Source: Magnetospirillum sp. 64-120 (GTDB lineage: Bacteria > Pseudomonadota > Alphaproteobacteria > Rhodospirillales > Magnetospirillaceae). From it: DNA of 64,000 bases. A model generated the notes under the pieces. That model was given only the letters and a program-made list of their open reading frames with translations, was not told the DNA's origin and ran no database searches. Position numbers and translations under genes: made by a program. Positions 38,710 through 46,690 of this stretch are shown piece after piece. Location of the stretch: the NCBI GenBank assembly GCA_001898825.1, contig MKVK01000027.1, positions 1 through 64,000 on the forward strand. The letters run 5' to 3'. Positions within the stretch are counted from its first letter, which is position 1; every line of letters starts with the position of its first letter.

Positions 38710-41238
38710 TCACCCCGCAGGGGTTCTTGCCACCACCTCGACCGTGCCGTTGTCGCCGTCCACCCGCAGCATGGCGCCTGGGGCCAGCGTGCCCATGATG
38801 CCGGGGACGTTGACCACGGCGGGGATGCCGAATTCGCGGGCGACGATGGCCCCGTGCGAGATGAAGCCGCCGGTTTCGGTGACCAGGGCGCCAATGCGCA
38901 GGAACAGGGGTGTCCAGCCGGGATCGGTGGATGGCGCCACCAGCACCTGTCCGGGGGCCAGGCGGTCCCCCTCGGTCGGCGAGGTCATCAGGCAAGCCGC
39001 GCCGGTGGCTTGGCCTGCCGCCACCCCCAGTCCGCTCCAGCCGGAATGGCCCGTGGCATGCGGGGCGGGCTTGTGTGGCGTGGGTTGACCTTCGATGACG
39101 ACGTCCGGCGGCGCTTCGGTCAGACGCCGGGCATGGCTGGTTCGGCGGGCTTCGACCAGACGGCCGATGCCCGGGCCGCGCCAAAGCCCGCTGACCAGAT
39201 CATCCAGATCGTCCAGGGTCAGGTAAAACACGTCGGTGGTGTCGCCCAGCAGGGACTGGCCGGTCAAGCGGCGACCCAGTTCCAGGGCCAGATGACGTTT
39301 GACGTCGGCGATGCGCACCATGCAGGACTTGGCCATTTCGCGCAACGCGGCCTCGTTCCCGGCCTTGGCCGCCAGCTTCAAGGCCAGCCGCGACAACGGC
39401 CAGGGCAGGGCTTGGCGGACGCGCTGTTCGGCATCCTGGCGCAAGCGCAGGCGGCGCAGGTCCATCTCGTCCAGGCCGTCATGGTCCAGCATGCAGGCCA
39501 TGGTGGACAGCAGCCACGACTGGTCCTCGCGCCAGCGGGGGTTTGAAATGTCCAGTTCATAGACGGCGCGATGGCCGTAAAGCGTCAGGAACCGTTCAAG
39601 CCCCTGGCGAAAGGCGGAATCCGCCGGCAGGGTGCGCCAGTCGCCGCCTTGGCGCACGATCATCGCCGCCTGCGGTTCAGTCCGGGCCTGACGGGCCAGC
39701 ACGGCCAGGTCACGGCCGTGATTGGCGCTGGTGATCTGGGCGGCGTCGGCCAGCAGGGCCTGCGCCAAGGATTCCCCCTGGCCGGGAACGAAGCGTCCGA
39801 TCAGCGCCGACAGCATCAGATAGGACCCGGCGGCGGCGCTTTGCAGCAGGTGCAGCGGTCGGTTGGCGCAATAATCCAGGTCCAACTGGCGGAACTGGCG
39901 GATCAGTTCGGCATCGGTCATCGTTCGCAGGTCCCGATGCCGCAGGGATTCTGTTTTCTCGGTCAACTGGGCGAACAGGTCCGGGGCCTGTTTCTGGGCC
40001 TGGGATATCGCCTTGCCCATGCGCAGGTTGGCGGCCAGCCGGCGCCAGCGGTGGCGCCAGCCCTGGGGCGGAGTGGGCGACGTCTCGCCCTGGTGGCCGC
40101 CCAGCAAACGGTTGGTCACCGAAGGGGGGAAGCCGAAGCCATGCCAGAAATCCCACATCATGGCGTTGATGCGGAAATACCCCCGGCCTTCGATCAGCTT
40201 GGCCCGCACCATGCCCGGCAGCACGGTGACGCCACCGGCCTGCTGGCTGGCCTCCAGGATGGTGTTGATGGCGTGTTGCGCCACCGACCACGCCAAAGGC
40301 AAAAACGGCATGGGCATGGAATCGCGGAAGTTGCCGTTGCTCCACACATCGGGCAGTTCGGCGACCGGGGGCGGCAGATAGCGGGGCAGGGTGGTCACCG
40401 GCCGCGCTTGCAGCAGCCAGAAATCCTGGCCGTCCCACGACCATTCCACATCCTGGTGGATTTCGAAGTCGCCAAGGGAATCGCGGATGCGCACCACCAG
40501 CCGGGCCAGATGCAGGCAAGCCTGGTCGGGCAGCGCTTGATGTGGCGCGCCATCGGTGTCGCGGAGGCTGGTGCCGCCCTCGGGCCTTGGCTCGCAGACT
40601 TTTTCCTTGCGGCCCAGGCGCCGTTCGGCCACATGCGCGGTGGGGGCGTGCAGCCCCACCTGCACCACCATCTCGTCGGGGTCGCACAGCCCGCCGACCA
40701 CGCTTTCCCCCAATCCGTCATTGGCGGCGATGAACACCCGGTCCTCGCGCCCGTCGCGCGGGTCGCAGGAAAACGCCACCCCGGCGGCCAGCGTCGGCGC
40801 CATGGCCATGACGATCAGCGCCATTCGCGGCCGTCCATCCAGGCCCAGGTGCCGGCGATAGGCCTGGGCAGAATCGGAGAATCCCGAATCCCGGCAACGT
40901 CGCAACGCCGCCAGCAGTCCGGCGCGGCCGCGAACGTTCAGGCAGGATTGATGAATGCCGGCGAACGAGGCGTGACGACCGTCTTCGCCCACCGCCGATG
41001 ATCGCACCGCCAGCGGCGTGTCGCCAAGCCCCAGACGGGTCAGCCCCTCTTCCAACAGGCGTAGCACCGCTTCGGGATCGACATCCAGCAGGTCGCAGGC
41101 GGCGACGTTCAACACCCCGCCCGCCGGTACACGAAAGCCGAAGCGGTGCAGTTGGACCAGCCCGTCGGCCTTGCCGCCGATGTCGGCGGCGGTGCTTAGG
41201 GCGGCTTGGTGCCAATCCAGGAACAGTGGGGTGCTCAA
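38710..41238 (-). CDS. PEP-synthase-like/rifampicin phosphotransferase-like dikinase
   Basis: An 842-residue three-domain protein of the rifampicin phosphotransferase/PEP synthase superfamily: N-terminal ATP-binding domain (about 15-300; LAVRSSAVGEDGRHASFAGIHQS), a central helical domain (about 320-740) and a C-terminal swivelling phosphohistidine domain with H795 in GGFISHGAIVAREFGIPAV. Length and order match rifampicin phosphotransferases rather than PpsA, since no PEP-binding barrel is seen. The substrate is unknown. The TTG start at 41238 overlaps the TetR stop by four bases, with GGAG ten bases before. Confidence 0.85.
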   Translation of the reverse strand: MSTPLFLDWHQAALSTAADIGGKADGLVQLHRFGFRVPAGGVLNVAACDLLDVDPEAVLRLLEEGLTRLGLGDTPLAVRSSAVGEDGRHASFAGIHQSCLNVRGRAGLLAALRRCRDSGFSDSAQAYRRHLGLDGRPRMALIVMAMAPTLAAGVAFSCDPRDGREDRVFIAANDGLGESVVGGLCDPDEMVVQVGLHAPTAHVAERRLGRKEKVCEPRPEGGTSLRDTDGAPHQALPDQACLHLARLVVRIRDSLGDFEIHQDVEWSWDGQDFWLLQARPVTTLPRYLPPPVAELPDVWSNGNFRDSMPMPFLPLAWSVAQHAINTILEASQQAGGVTVLPGMVRAKLIEGRGYFRINAMMWDFWHGFGFPPSVTNRLLGGHQGETSPTPPQGWRHRWRRLAANLRMGKAISQAQKQAPDLFAQLTEKTESLRHRDLRTMTDAELIRQFRQLDLDYCANRPLHLLQSAAAGSYLMLSALIGRFVPGQGESLAQALLADAAQITSANHGRDLAVLARQARTEPQAAMIVRQGGDWRTLPADSAFRQGLERFLTLYGHRAVYELDISNPRWREDQSWLLSTMACMLDHDGLDEMDLRRLRLRQDAEQRVRQALPWPLSRLALKLAAKAGNEAALREMAKSCMVRIADVKRHLALELGRRLTGQSLLGDTTDVFYLTLDDLDDLVSGLWRGPGIGRLVEARRTSHARRLTEAPPDVVIEGQPTPHKPAPHATGHSGWSGLGVAAGQATGAACLMTSPTEGDRLAPGQVLVAPSTDPGWTPLFLRIGALVTETGGFISHGAIVAREFGIPAVVNVPGIMGTLAPGAMLRVDGDNGTVEVVARTPAG

Positions 41239-41825
41239 GACTTTCGCGCTCCGTCCATGAACAACGTCACCAGGATGTCCATGCGGGCCGGCAGGTCGCC
41301 GCCACCGTAAAGCCAGCTCATCACCTGGGCCATGTACATGCCGTCCAGCGCCCGCAACAGGTCGGCGATCCCCACATCATCACGCAGGTCGCCCTGGCGT
41401 TGCCCAGCTTCCAGCAGGGTGGCGACGTTCAGGTGAAAGCCCGAGCGCTGGTCGTCGTCCAGCATGCGTTCGGGCGGCATCGACAGGCGGTGCGCCATGT
41501 AGGGGCGCAGGTAATGCTGGTGTTCGACGAACCACTGGGCGGTGCCCCGGTACAGTGCCAGCAGCCTTTGCCGTGTGTCCGGCAGGGTGGCGATCAACTT
41601 TTCCACCAGGGGCTGGTGGGCTCGGCTCAGGCGCTGGAAATGGCCGACGACGATGGCTTCCTTGGTCGGGAAATAGCGATAAAGCGTCGCCTTGGCCACA
41701 TCCGCCCGTTGGGCGATGGCCTCCATGGTGACCTGGTCGAAGCCGTGGGCGTCGAACATCTCCATCGCAGTGTCGATGATGGTGGTGGCGGTCAGGTCTT
41801 TCTTGCGGGTGCGGCGGTCGGTCAT
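41235..41825 (-). CDS. TetR-family transcriptional regulator
   Basis: A 196-residue regulator with an N-terminal TetR DNA-binding domain (about 8-55; TIIDTAMEMFDAHGFDQVTM, VAKATLYRYFPTKEAIV) and a helical ligand domain. It is translationally coupled to the downstream phosphotransferase-like gene, so it probably controls its own operon through the palindromes at 41838-41865. ATG at 41825 preferred (MTDRRTRKK); in-frame codons upstream lie inside the operator. Confidence 0.92.
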   Translation of the reverse strand: MTDRRTRKKDLTATTIIDTAMEMFDAHGFDQVTMEAIAQRADVAKATLYRYFPTKEAIVVGHFQRLSRAHQPLVEKLIATLPDTRQRLLALYRGTAQWFVEHQHYLRPYMAHRLSMPPERMLDDDQRSGFHLNVATLLEAGQRQGDLRDDVGIADLLRALDGMYMAQVMSWLYGGGDLPARMDILVTLFMDGARKS

Positions 41826-41837
41826 GGCAGCCTTTCG

Positions 41838-41865
41838 ATACGTCGTATAAAACAATACGTCGTAT
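41838..41865 (-). promoter_or_regulatory. Tandem palindromic TetR operator
   Basis: The 11-base palindrome ATACGTCGTAT occurs twice (41838-41848, 41855-41865), 17 bases apart, 13 bases before the TetR-type ATG. The copies lie between and just after the -35 (TTGACA on the minus strand, 41874-41879) and likely -10 (TATTGT), ideal for autorepression by two bound dimers. Confidence 0.75.
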
Positions 41866-41879
41866 CATTTTGTTGTCAA
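41852..41879 (-). promoter_or_regulatory. Sigma70-type promoter of the TetR operon
   Basis: A consensus -35 TTGACA (41874-41879) is followed after 16 bases by TATTGT (41852-41857), four of six matches to TATAAT. The upstream operator palindrome lies in the spacer. Confidence 0.55.
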
Positions 41880-41955
41880 TCCTTCCCTTGCCAATCGCCG
41901 CGTCAGCCCGTAAAGGTGTCGCCGCCGCCAAGACCTTCCTGCCCCGGGGTGTGTG

Positions 41956-42849
41956 ATGGAAAACGTACTGACGCTGATCGCCGGAAAAGACGCAGTCCTG
42001 TCCGACGATGACGTAGCCGCCATTCGCAATGCCCTGAAGGATCTGGGGGCCCATGTGGCGGCACCGAAATGGCTGTCGCCCGGCAAGGCGACCGATGTCG
42101 CCTTTGGCCACTTGGCCCCCGAACAGGCCGATGCGTGCGCGCGCTTCGTGTTGGGCAAGGCCAAGGTGGACGTGGTGGCGCAAGCCTTGGACAACCGCCG
42201 CAAGATGCTGTTGGTGGCCGACATGGATTCCACCATGGTGGTGGGCGAGACCTTGGACGAACTGGCCGAATATGCCGGCATCAAGGACCGCATCGCCGCC
42301 ATCACCGCACGGGCCATGAATGGCGAGATCGGTTTCGAGGATGCGTTGCGCGAACGCATCGGCCTGATGGCCGGCCTGCCGGAAACCGCCTTGGCGGAAA
42401 CCTGGGCCAAGACCCAATTGATGCCCGGCGCCCGCGCCCTGGTGCAGACCATGAAGGCCAACGGCGCCTATTGCGTATTGGTGTCCGGCGGCTTCACCTT
42501 CTTCACCACCCGTGTGCGCGAAGCCTGCGGTTTCGACATCGACCTGGGCAACCGCTTCATCTTCCAAGACGGCAAGCTGGCCGGGGTGGAAGACCCCATC
42601 CTGGGCCGCCAGACCAAGCTGGCCACCCTGATCAAGACAGCGGGCGAACGCAAAATTCCGCTGGCCCTGTCGGCGGCGGTGGGCGACGGCGCCAACGATC
42701 TGGACATGATCAAGGCCGCCGGCCTGGGCGTCGCCTATCAGGCCAAGCCGGTGGTCGCCGCCGAGGCGCGGGTGCGCATCGATCACGGCGACCTGACGGC
42801 GTTGCTGTATGCCCAGGGCTATGGTGACGCGGACTTCGTCGGCGCTTAA
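41956..42849 (+). CDS. serB: Phosphoserine phosphatase
   Basis: A 297-residue SerB: N-terminal ACT-like region (about 1-75) and HAD phosphatase domain with motif I LLVADMDSTMVVGET (nucleophile D90, general acid D92), motif II Ser in VLVSGGFTFF and motif IV VGDGANDLDMI. It makes serine from phosphoserine. A GTG directly before the ATG could also start it. It converges with the fusion gene on the minus strand with a four-base overlap. Confidence 0.95.
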   Translation: MENVLTLIAGKDAVLSDDDVAAIRNALKDLGAHVAAPKWLSPGKATDVAFGHLAPEQADACARFVLGKAKVDVVAQALDNRRKMLLVADMDSTMVVGETLDELAEYAGIKDRIAAITARAMNGEIGFEDALRERIGLMAGLPETALAETWAKTQLMPGARALVQTMKANGAYCVLVSGGFTFFTTRVREACGFDIDLGNRFIFQDGKLAGVEDPILGRQTKLATLIKTAGERKIPLALSAAVGDGANDLDMIKAAGLGVAYQAKPVVAAEARVRIDHGDLTALLYAQGYGDADFVGA

Positions 42850-44648
42850 CCCCCAAGCGCCTGTTCCAGGTCGCGGATCAAATCCTCGGCGTCTTCCAGC
42901 CCCACCGACAGCCGCACCACTTCCGGCCCGGCGCCGGCGGCGACGCGCTGTTCCTCGGTCAATTGCCGATGCGTGGTACTGGCCGGGTGCAGGATCAGCG
43001 ACCGCGTGTCGCCGATATTGGCCAGATGGCTGAACAGGTTGACCCGTTCCACCACCCGCTTGCCGGCTTCGAAGCCGCCCTTGACGCCGAAGGTGAACAC
43101 GGCGCCCGCGCCCTTCGGCAGGTATTTGTCGCGAAGGGCGGCATAGCGGCTGTTTTCCAGCCCGGCATGCGACACCCAGTCCACCGCCGGATGATCGGCC
43201 AGGAACCGCGCCACCTTCAGGGCGTTTTCGCAATGGCGCTGCATGCGGACATGCAGGGTCTCGATGCCGGTGATGGTGAAAAAGGCGTTCATCGGCGCCA
43301 TGGCGGGGCCGAAGTCGCGCAACGCCACGGCGCGGGCCTTGGTGGTGAAGGCGAAGTCGCCGAAGGTTTCATAGAAGGTCAGGCCGTGATAGGCCGGTTC
43401 GGGCTGCGAAAGCCCAGGGAACTTGCCCGACTTGGCCCAGTCGAACTTGCCCGATTCGATAACGCAGCCGCCCAGGGAATTGCCGTGTCCGGCCAGGAAC
43501 TTGGTGGTGGAATGGACCACGATGTCGGCGCCCCATTCCATGGGCCGGCACAGATAGGGCGTGGCCAGGGTGTTGTCGACGATCAAGGGGATGCCCGCGT
43601 CGTGGGCCACTTGGGCCACCGCTTCGATGTCGACGACGATGCCGCCGGGATTGGCCAGGCTTTCGATGAAGATGGCCTTGGTCTTTTCGGTGATGGCCGC
43701 CTTGAAGTTTTGCGGGTCGTGCGGATCGACGAAGCTGCAATGCCAGCCCAGCTTCTTGAACGACAGGCCGAACTGGGTCAACGAGCCGCCATAAAGATTG
43801 CGCGAGGCGACGAAATGGTCGCCCGGTTCCATCAGGGTGAAGAAGGTCAGGAATTGGGCGGCGTGGCCGGATGCAGCGGCGACGGCGGCGCGGCCGCCTT
43901 CCAGCGCCGCGACGCGTTCTTCCAGCACGCTGACCGTGGGGTTGGTCAGGCGCGAGTAGATGTAGCCGAAGCTGTGCAGGTTGAACAGGCTGGCCGCCTG
44001 GTCGGTGTCCTCGAACACATAGGACGCGGTCTGGTAGATGGGCGTGGTCCGCGCGCCCGTCACTGCGTCGGGGGCGGCGCCGGCATGCACGGCCTTGGTG
44101 GCGAAGCCGTATTCCTGGCGCGGACGGTGCTCGGTTTCGCCCTTGTCGCGCTTGGGCTTGGGGGCTTCCTTGGGTTTGGCGGTGATGATGCCGGAATTGA
44201 CCCCGTACCACCCCAATTCACCGCCCAGCCGGCCGAATTCGATCTTCGGGCAGCGGTCCATCACCACGATCAGCCCGGCGGCCTGGGCGCGGGCGGCGGC
44301 TTCGTCGTTGCGCACGCTCAACTGCATCCACACCACCTTGGCGCCGATCTGGACGGCCTGGTCGGTGATGGGGCCGGCGGCTTCCGAGTTGCGGAAGATA
44401 TCGACCATATCCACCGGTTCGGGGATGGCGGACAAGTCGGCATAGACGGTTTCGCCCAGCAATTGTTGGCCGGCCAGACCCGGATTGACCGGGATCACCC
44501 GATAGCCCTTTTCCTGCAGATAGCGGCTGACGATATAGCTGGGGCGGTTCCAGTTGGCCGAGGCGCCGACCACGGCGATGGTGCGCACGCCGCGCAGAAC
44601 TTGGCGCAGCAAATCGTCGGAATAGTCCAGGGGCGGCAGGTCGGACAC
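42846..44648 (-). CDS. CoA-binding domain fused to O-acetylhomoserine sulfhydrylase (MetY-like)
   Basis: One 600-residue frame with two domains. Residues about 11-150 are a YccU-type CoA-binding Rossmann domain (IAVVGASANWNRPSYIVSRY, VIPVNPG, KVVWMQLSVRNDEAA). After a Lys/Pro-rich linker (about 157-178), residues 180-600 are a Cys/Met-metabolism PLP enzyme of MetY type (GFATKAVHAGA, TPIYQTASYVF, PLP lysine K383 in VVHSTTKFLAGHG). It would make homocysteine from O-acetylhomoserine and sulfide. The start is a GTG (44646-44648) with GGAG nine bases before. No stop or frameshift separates the parts. Confidence 0.9.
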   Translation of the reverse strand: MSDLPPLDYSDDLLRQVLRGVRTIAVVGASANWNRPSYIVSRYLQEKGYRVIPVNPGLAGQQLLGETVYADLSAIPEPVDMVDIFRNSEAAGPITDQAVQIGAKVVWMQLSVRNDEAAARAQAAGLIVVMDRCPKIEFGRLGGELGWYGVNSGIITAKPKEAPKPKRDKGETEHRPRQEYGFATKAVHAGAAPDAVTGARTTPIYQTASYVFEDTDQAASLFNLHSFGYIYSRLTNPTVSVLEERVAALEGGRAAVAAASGHAAQFLTFFTLMEPGDHFVASRNLYGGSLTQFGLSFKKLGWHCSFVDPHDPQNFKAAITEKTKAIFIESLANPGGIVVDIEAVAQVAHDAGIPLIVDNTLATPYLCRPMEWGADIVVHSTTKFLAGHGNSLGGCVIESGKFDWAKSGKFPGLSQPEPAYHGLTFYETFGDFAFTTKARAVALRDFGPAMAPMNAFFTITGIETLHVRMQRHCENALKVARFLADHPAVDWVSHAGLENSRYAALRDKYLPKGAGAVFTFGVKGGFEAGKRVVERVNLFSHLANIGDTRSLILHPASTTHRQLTEEQRVAAGAGPEVVRLSVGLEDAEDLIRDLEQALGG

Positions 44649-44802
44649 GGGCGGAACTCCGGTAATGGCGGGGTGGGAATGGTGGCCGCCGCGCCGTCCG
44701 GGGTCAATGGTCCAAAGGTCGGGCCGATAAGGTCTCTGGCACGTCATGCGAAAGCATGCTTAAGTTATCCATCGTAAGGCTTTCAGGTATTCGATTTCTT
44801 CC

Positions 44803-46689
44803 ATGAGCGAGGCTCCTTCCGCTTCCCCGTCCCCAGCCGCCGATCCCGTGCCGGACCCGACGCGATCGGGGGGGAACTTCTTTAAGCAATTTGTCGCCCT
44901 GTCGTCGCCTTACTGGAATTCAGAAGAAAAGCTGAAGGTCCGGCTGCTGACCTTTTTGTTGGTGACGCTGACCATTTGCCAGGTGGGATCGCCCATTCTG
45001 ATCAACCTGTGGAGCAAGCAGCTGTTCAACGCGCTGGAACAGCGCAACCTGGACCAGTTCCTGACCATGATCCTGGCCCTGGCCGGCATCCTGGCCTTCG
45101 CCATGGGGGTGACCGCCACCCACATGGCGGTCAAGCGCCGCATCCAGGTGGGCTGGCGGCAATGGTTGACCCGGCGTCTGTTGGACAATTGGATGAGCGA
45201 AGGGCGCCATTACCAGCTGACCTATCTGCCGGGCGAACACGACAATCCCGATGGCCGCATCGCCGAGGATATCCGCAACGCCACCGAATCGGCCATCGAC
45301 CTGGCCCATTCGCTGTTCTACAGCTTCCTGCTGCTGGTCAGCTTCACCCAGATCCTGTGGGTGCTGTCGGGCGTGGTGCAGGTCAAGCTGTTCGGCACGG
45401 ATTTCGGCGTTCCCGGCCACATGGTCTTCATCTCGTTCATCTATGCCGGGGCGGGGACCACGGCGGCGCTGCTGATCGGCCGCCCCTTGGTCAAGGCCGC
45501 CAACAAGCGTCAGACCAACGAAGCCAATTTCCGTTTCGGTCTGGTGCGTGTGCGCGAAAATTCCGAATCCATCGCGCTGATGCATGGCGAGGCCGACGAA
45601 CGCCGTCGCCTGCGCAACCTGTTCACCGGGGTGATCACCGCCTGGGACCGCCAGACTTCGGCGCTGGCCCGGGTGTTCCTGTTTTCCAGCGGCTATTCGG
45701 TGCTGGCCACCGGCTTTCCCATCCTGATCACCGCACCGCGCTACATCACCGGGTCCATCACCCTGGGCGAACTGATGCAGATCGCCCAGGCCTTCCAGCA
45801 GATGACGGCGGCGCTGTCCTGGCCGGTGGACAATTTGTCCAAGGCGGCGGAATGGAAGGCGTCGGTGGAACGCGTGCTGTCCTTGCAAAACGCCCTGGAA
45901 ACCCTGAACGACGATTTGTCGTGCCGCGAGAACGGGCGCATCTGCCTGACGCCGACCGACCATCAGGTGTTGGCCTTCCGCGATCTGTGCATCGCCAATC
46001 CCGACGGCCGGGTGGTGGTCAGCGGCCTGAACGCCGAGATCGCCAAGGGCGAGAAAGTGCTGATTTCCGGCGACCCGGTCGGTTCGGTCAAGTTGTTCAA
46101 GGTGGTGGCCGGGTTGTGGCCTTGGGGATCGGGCCGCGTCGACCTGCCGTTTGACGGCGCCATCGCCTTTTTGCCGGAACGCCCCTATATCCCCATCGGG
46201 TCGCTGCGGGGCGTGCTGTCCTATCCCAAGGACCCGGAAACCTATTCCATCGAGGAATATGCCGTCGCCCTGCAGCGCGGTGGCCTGGGCCATCTGGAAT
46301 CGCGCCTGCGCGAACAGACCGCGTGGGAACAGATCCTGACGCCCTCGGAACAGCAGGTCTTGGGCTTCACCCGTTTGTTGCTGCGCCGCCCGGATTGGGT
46401 GTTCCTGGAACACGCCACCTCGTCCCTGTCGCCGCAAAGCGAAGAAGAGATGATGCACATGCTGGAGCAGGAACTGCCCGGCGCCACCGTGCTGACCATC
46501 GGTCACAACCCGTCGCTAGAGGCGTTCCACCAGCGCAAGCTGACCCTGGAAACCACTCTGAACGGCCCGGCCTATTTGCGGGAAACCAGTCTGAAAGCGG
46601 TGGAACGCCGCCGGCGCATGACCCCCATGGATCTGCGCCATTGGCTGATCCATCCGCTGCGCCGCGCCGGCGAAAAGCCCCGGGACTAG
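44803..46689 (+). CDS. ABC transporter of the SbmA/YddA type with degenerate ATPase domain
   Basis: A 628-residue half-transporter: ABC_membrane_2-type transmembrane domain (about 30-360, six helices, with the TYLPGEHDNPDGRIAEDIRNATES motif of SbmA/BacA/YddA) and a C-terminal nucleotide-binding fold (about 385-590). All key ATPase motifs are altered: Walker A position GDPVGSVKLF (423-432; no GKS/T), Q-loop FLPERPY, signature LTPSEQQ, Walker B end FLEHATSSLS instead of DEATS; only H568 remains. It is probably not an ATP-driven pump. It is followed after one base by the next gene. Confidence 0.88.
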   Translation: MSEAPSASPSPAADPVPDPTRSGGNFFKQFVALSSPYWNSEEKLKVRLLTFLLVTLTICQVGSPILINLWSKQLFNALEQRNLDQFLTMILALAGILAFAMGVTATHMAVKRRIQVGWRQWLTRRLLDNWMSEGRHYQLTYLPGEHDNPDGRIAEDIRNATESAIDLAHSLFYSFLLLVSFTQILWVLSGVVQVKLFGTDFGVPGHMVFISFIYAGAGTTAALLIGRPLVKAANKRQTNEANFRFGLVRVRENSESIALMHGEADERRRLRNLFTGVITAWDRQTSALARVFLFSSGYSVLATGFPILITAPRYITGSITLGELMQIAQAFQQMTAALSWPVDNLSKAAEWKASVERVLSLQNALETLNDDLSCRENGRICLTPTDHQVLAFRDLCIANPDGRVVVSGLNAEIAKGEKVLISGDPVGSVKLFKVVAGLWPWGSGRVDLPFDGAIAFLPERPYIPIGSLRGVLSYPKDPETYSIEEYAVALQRGGLGHLESRLREQTAWEQILTPSEQQVLGFTRLLLRRPDWVFLEHATSSLSPQSEEEMMHMLEQELPGATVLTIGHNPSLEAFHQRKLTLETTLNGPAYLRETSLKAVERRRRMTPMDLRHWLIHPLRRAGEKPRD

Positions 46690-46690
46690 C

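Noticed and set aside
44649-44802. Possible SAM riboswitch upstream of the MetY fusion
   Set aside because: SAM-II elements occur before such genes in alphaproteobacteria, but I could not find the conserved pseudoknot elements; only a tiny CATGC-GAAA-GCATG hairpin (44745-44758) is present.
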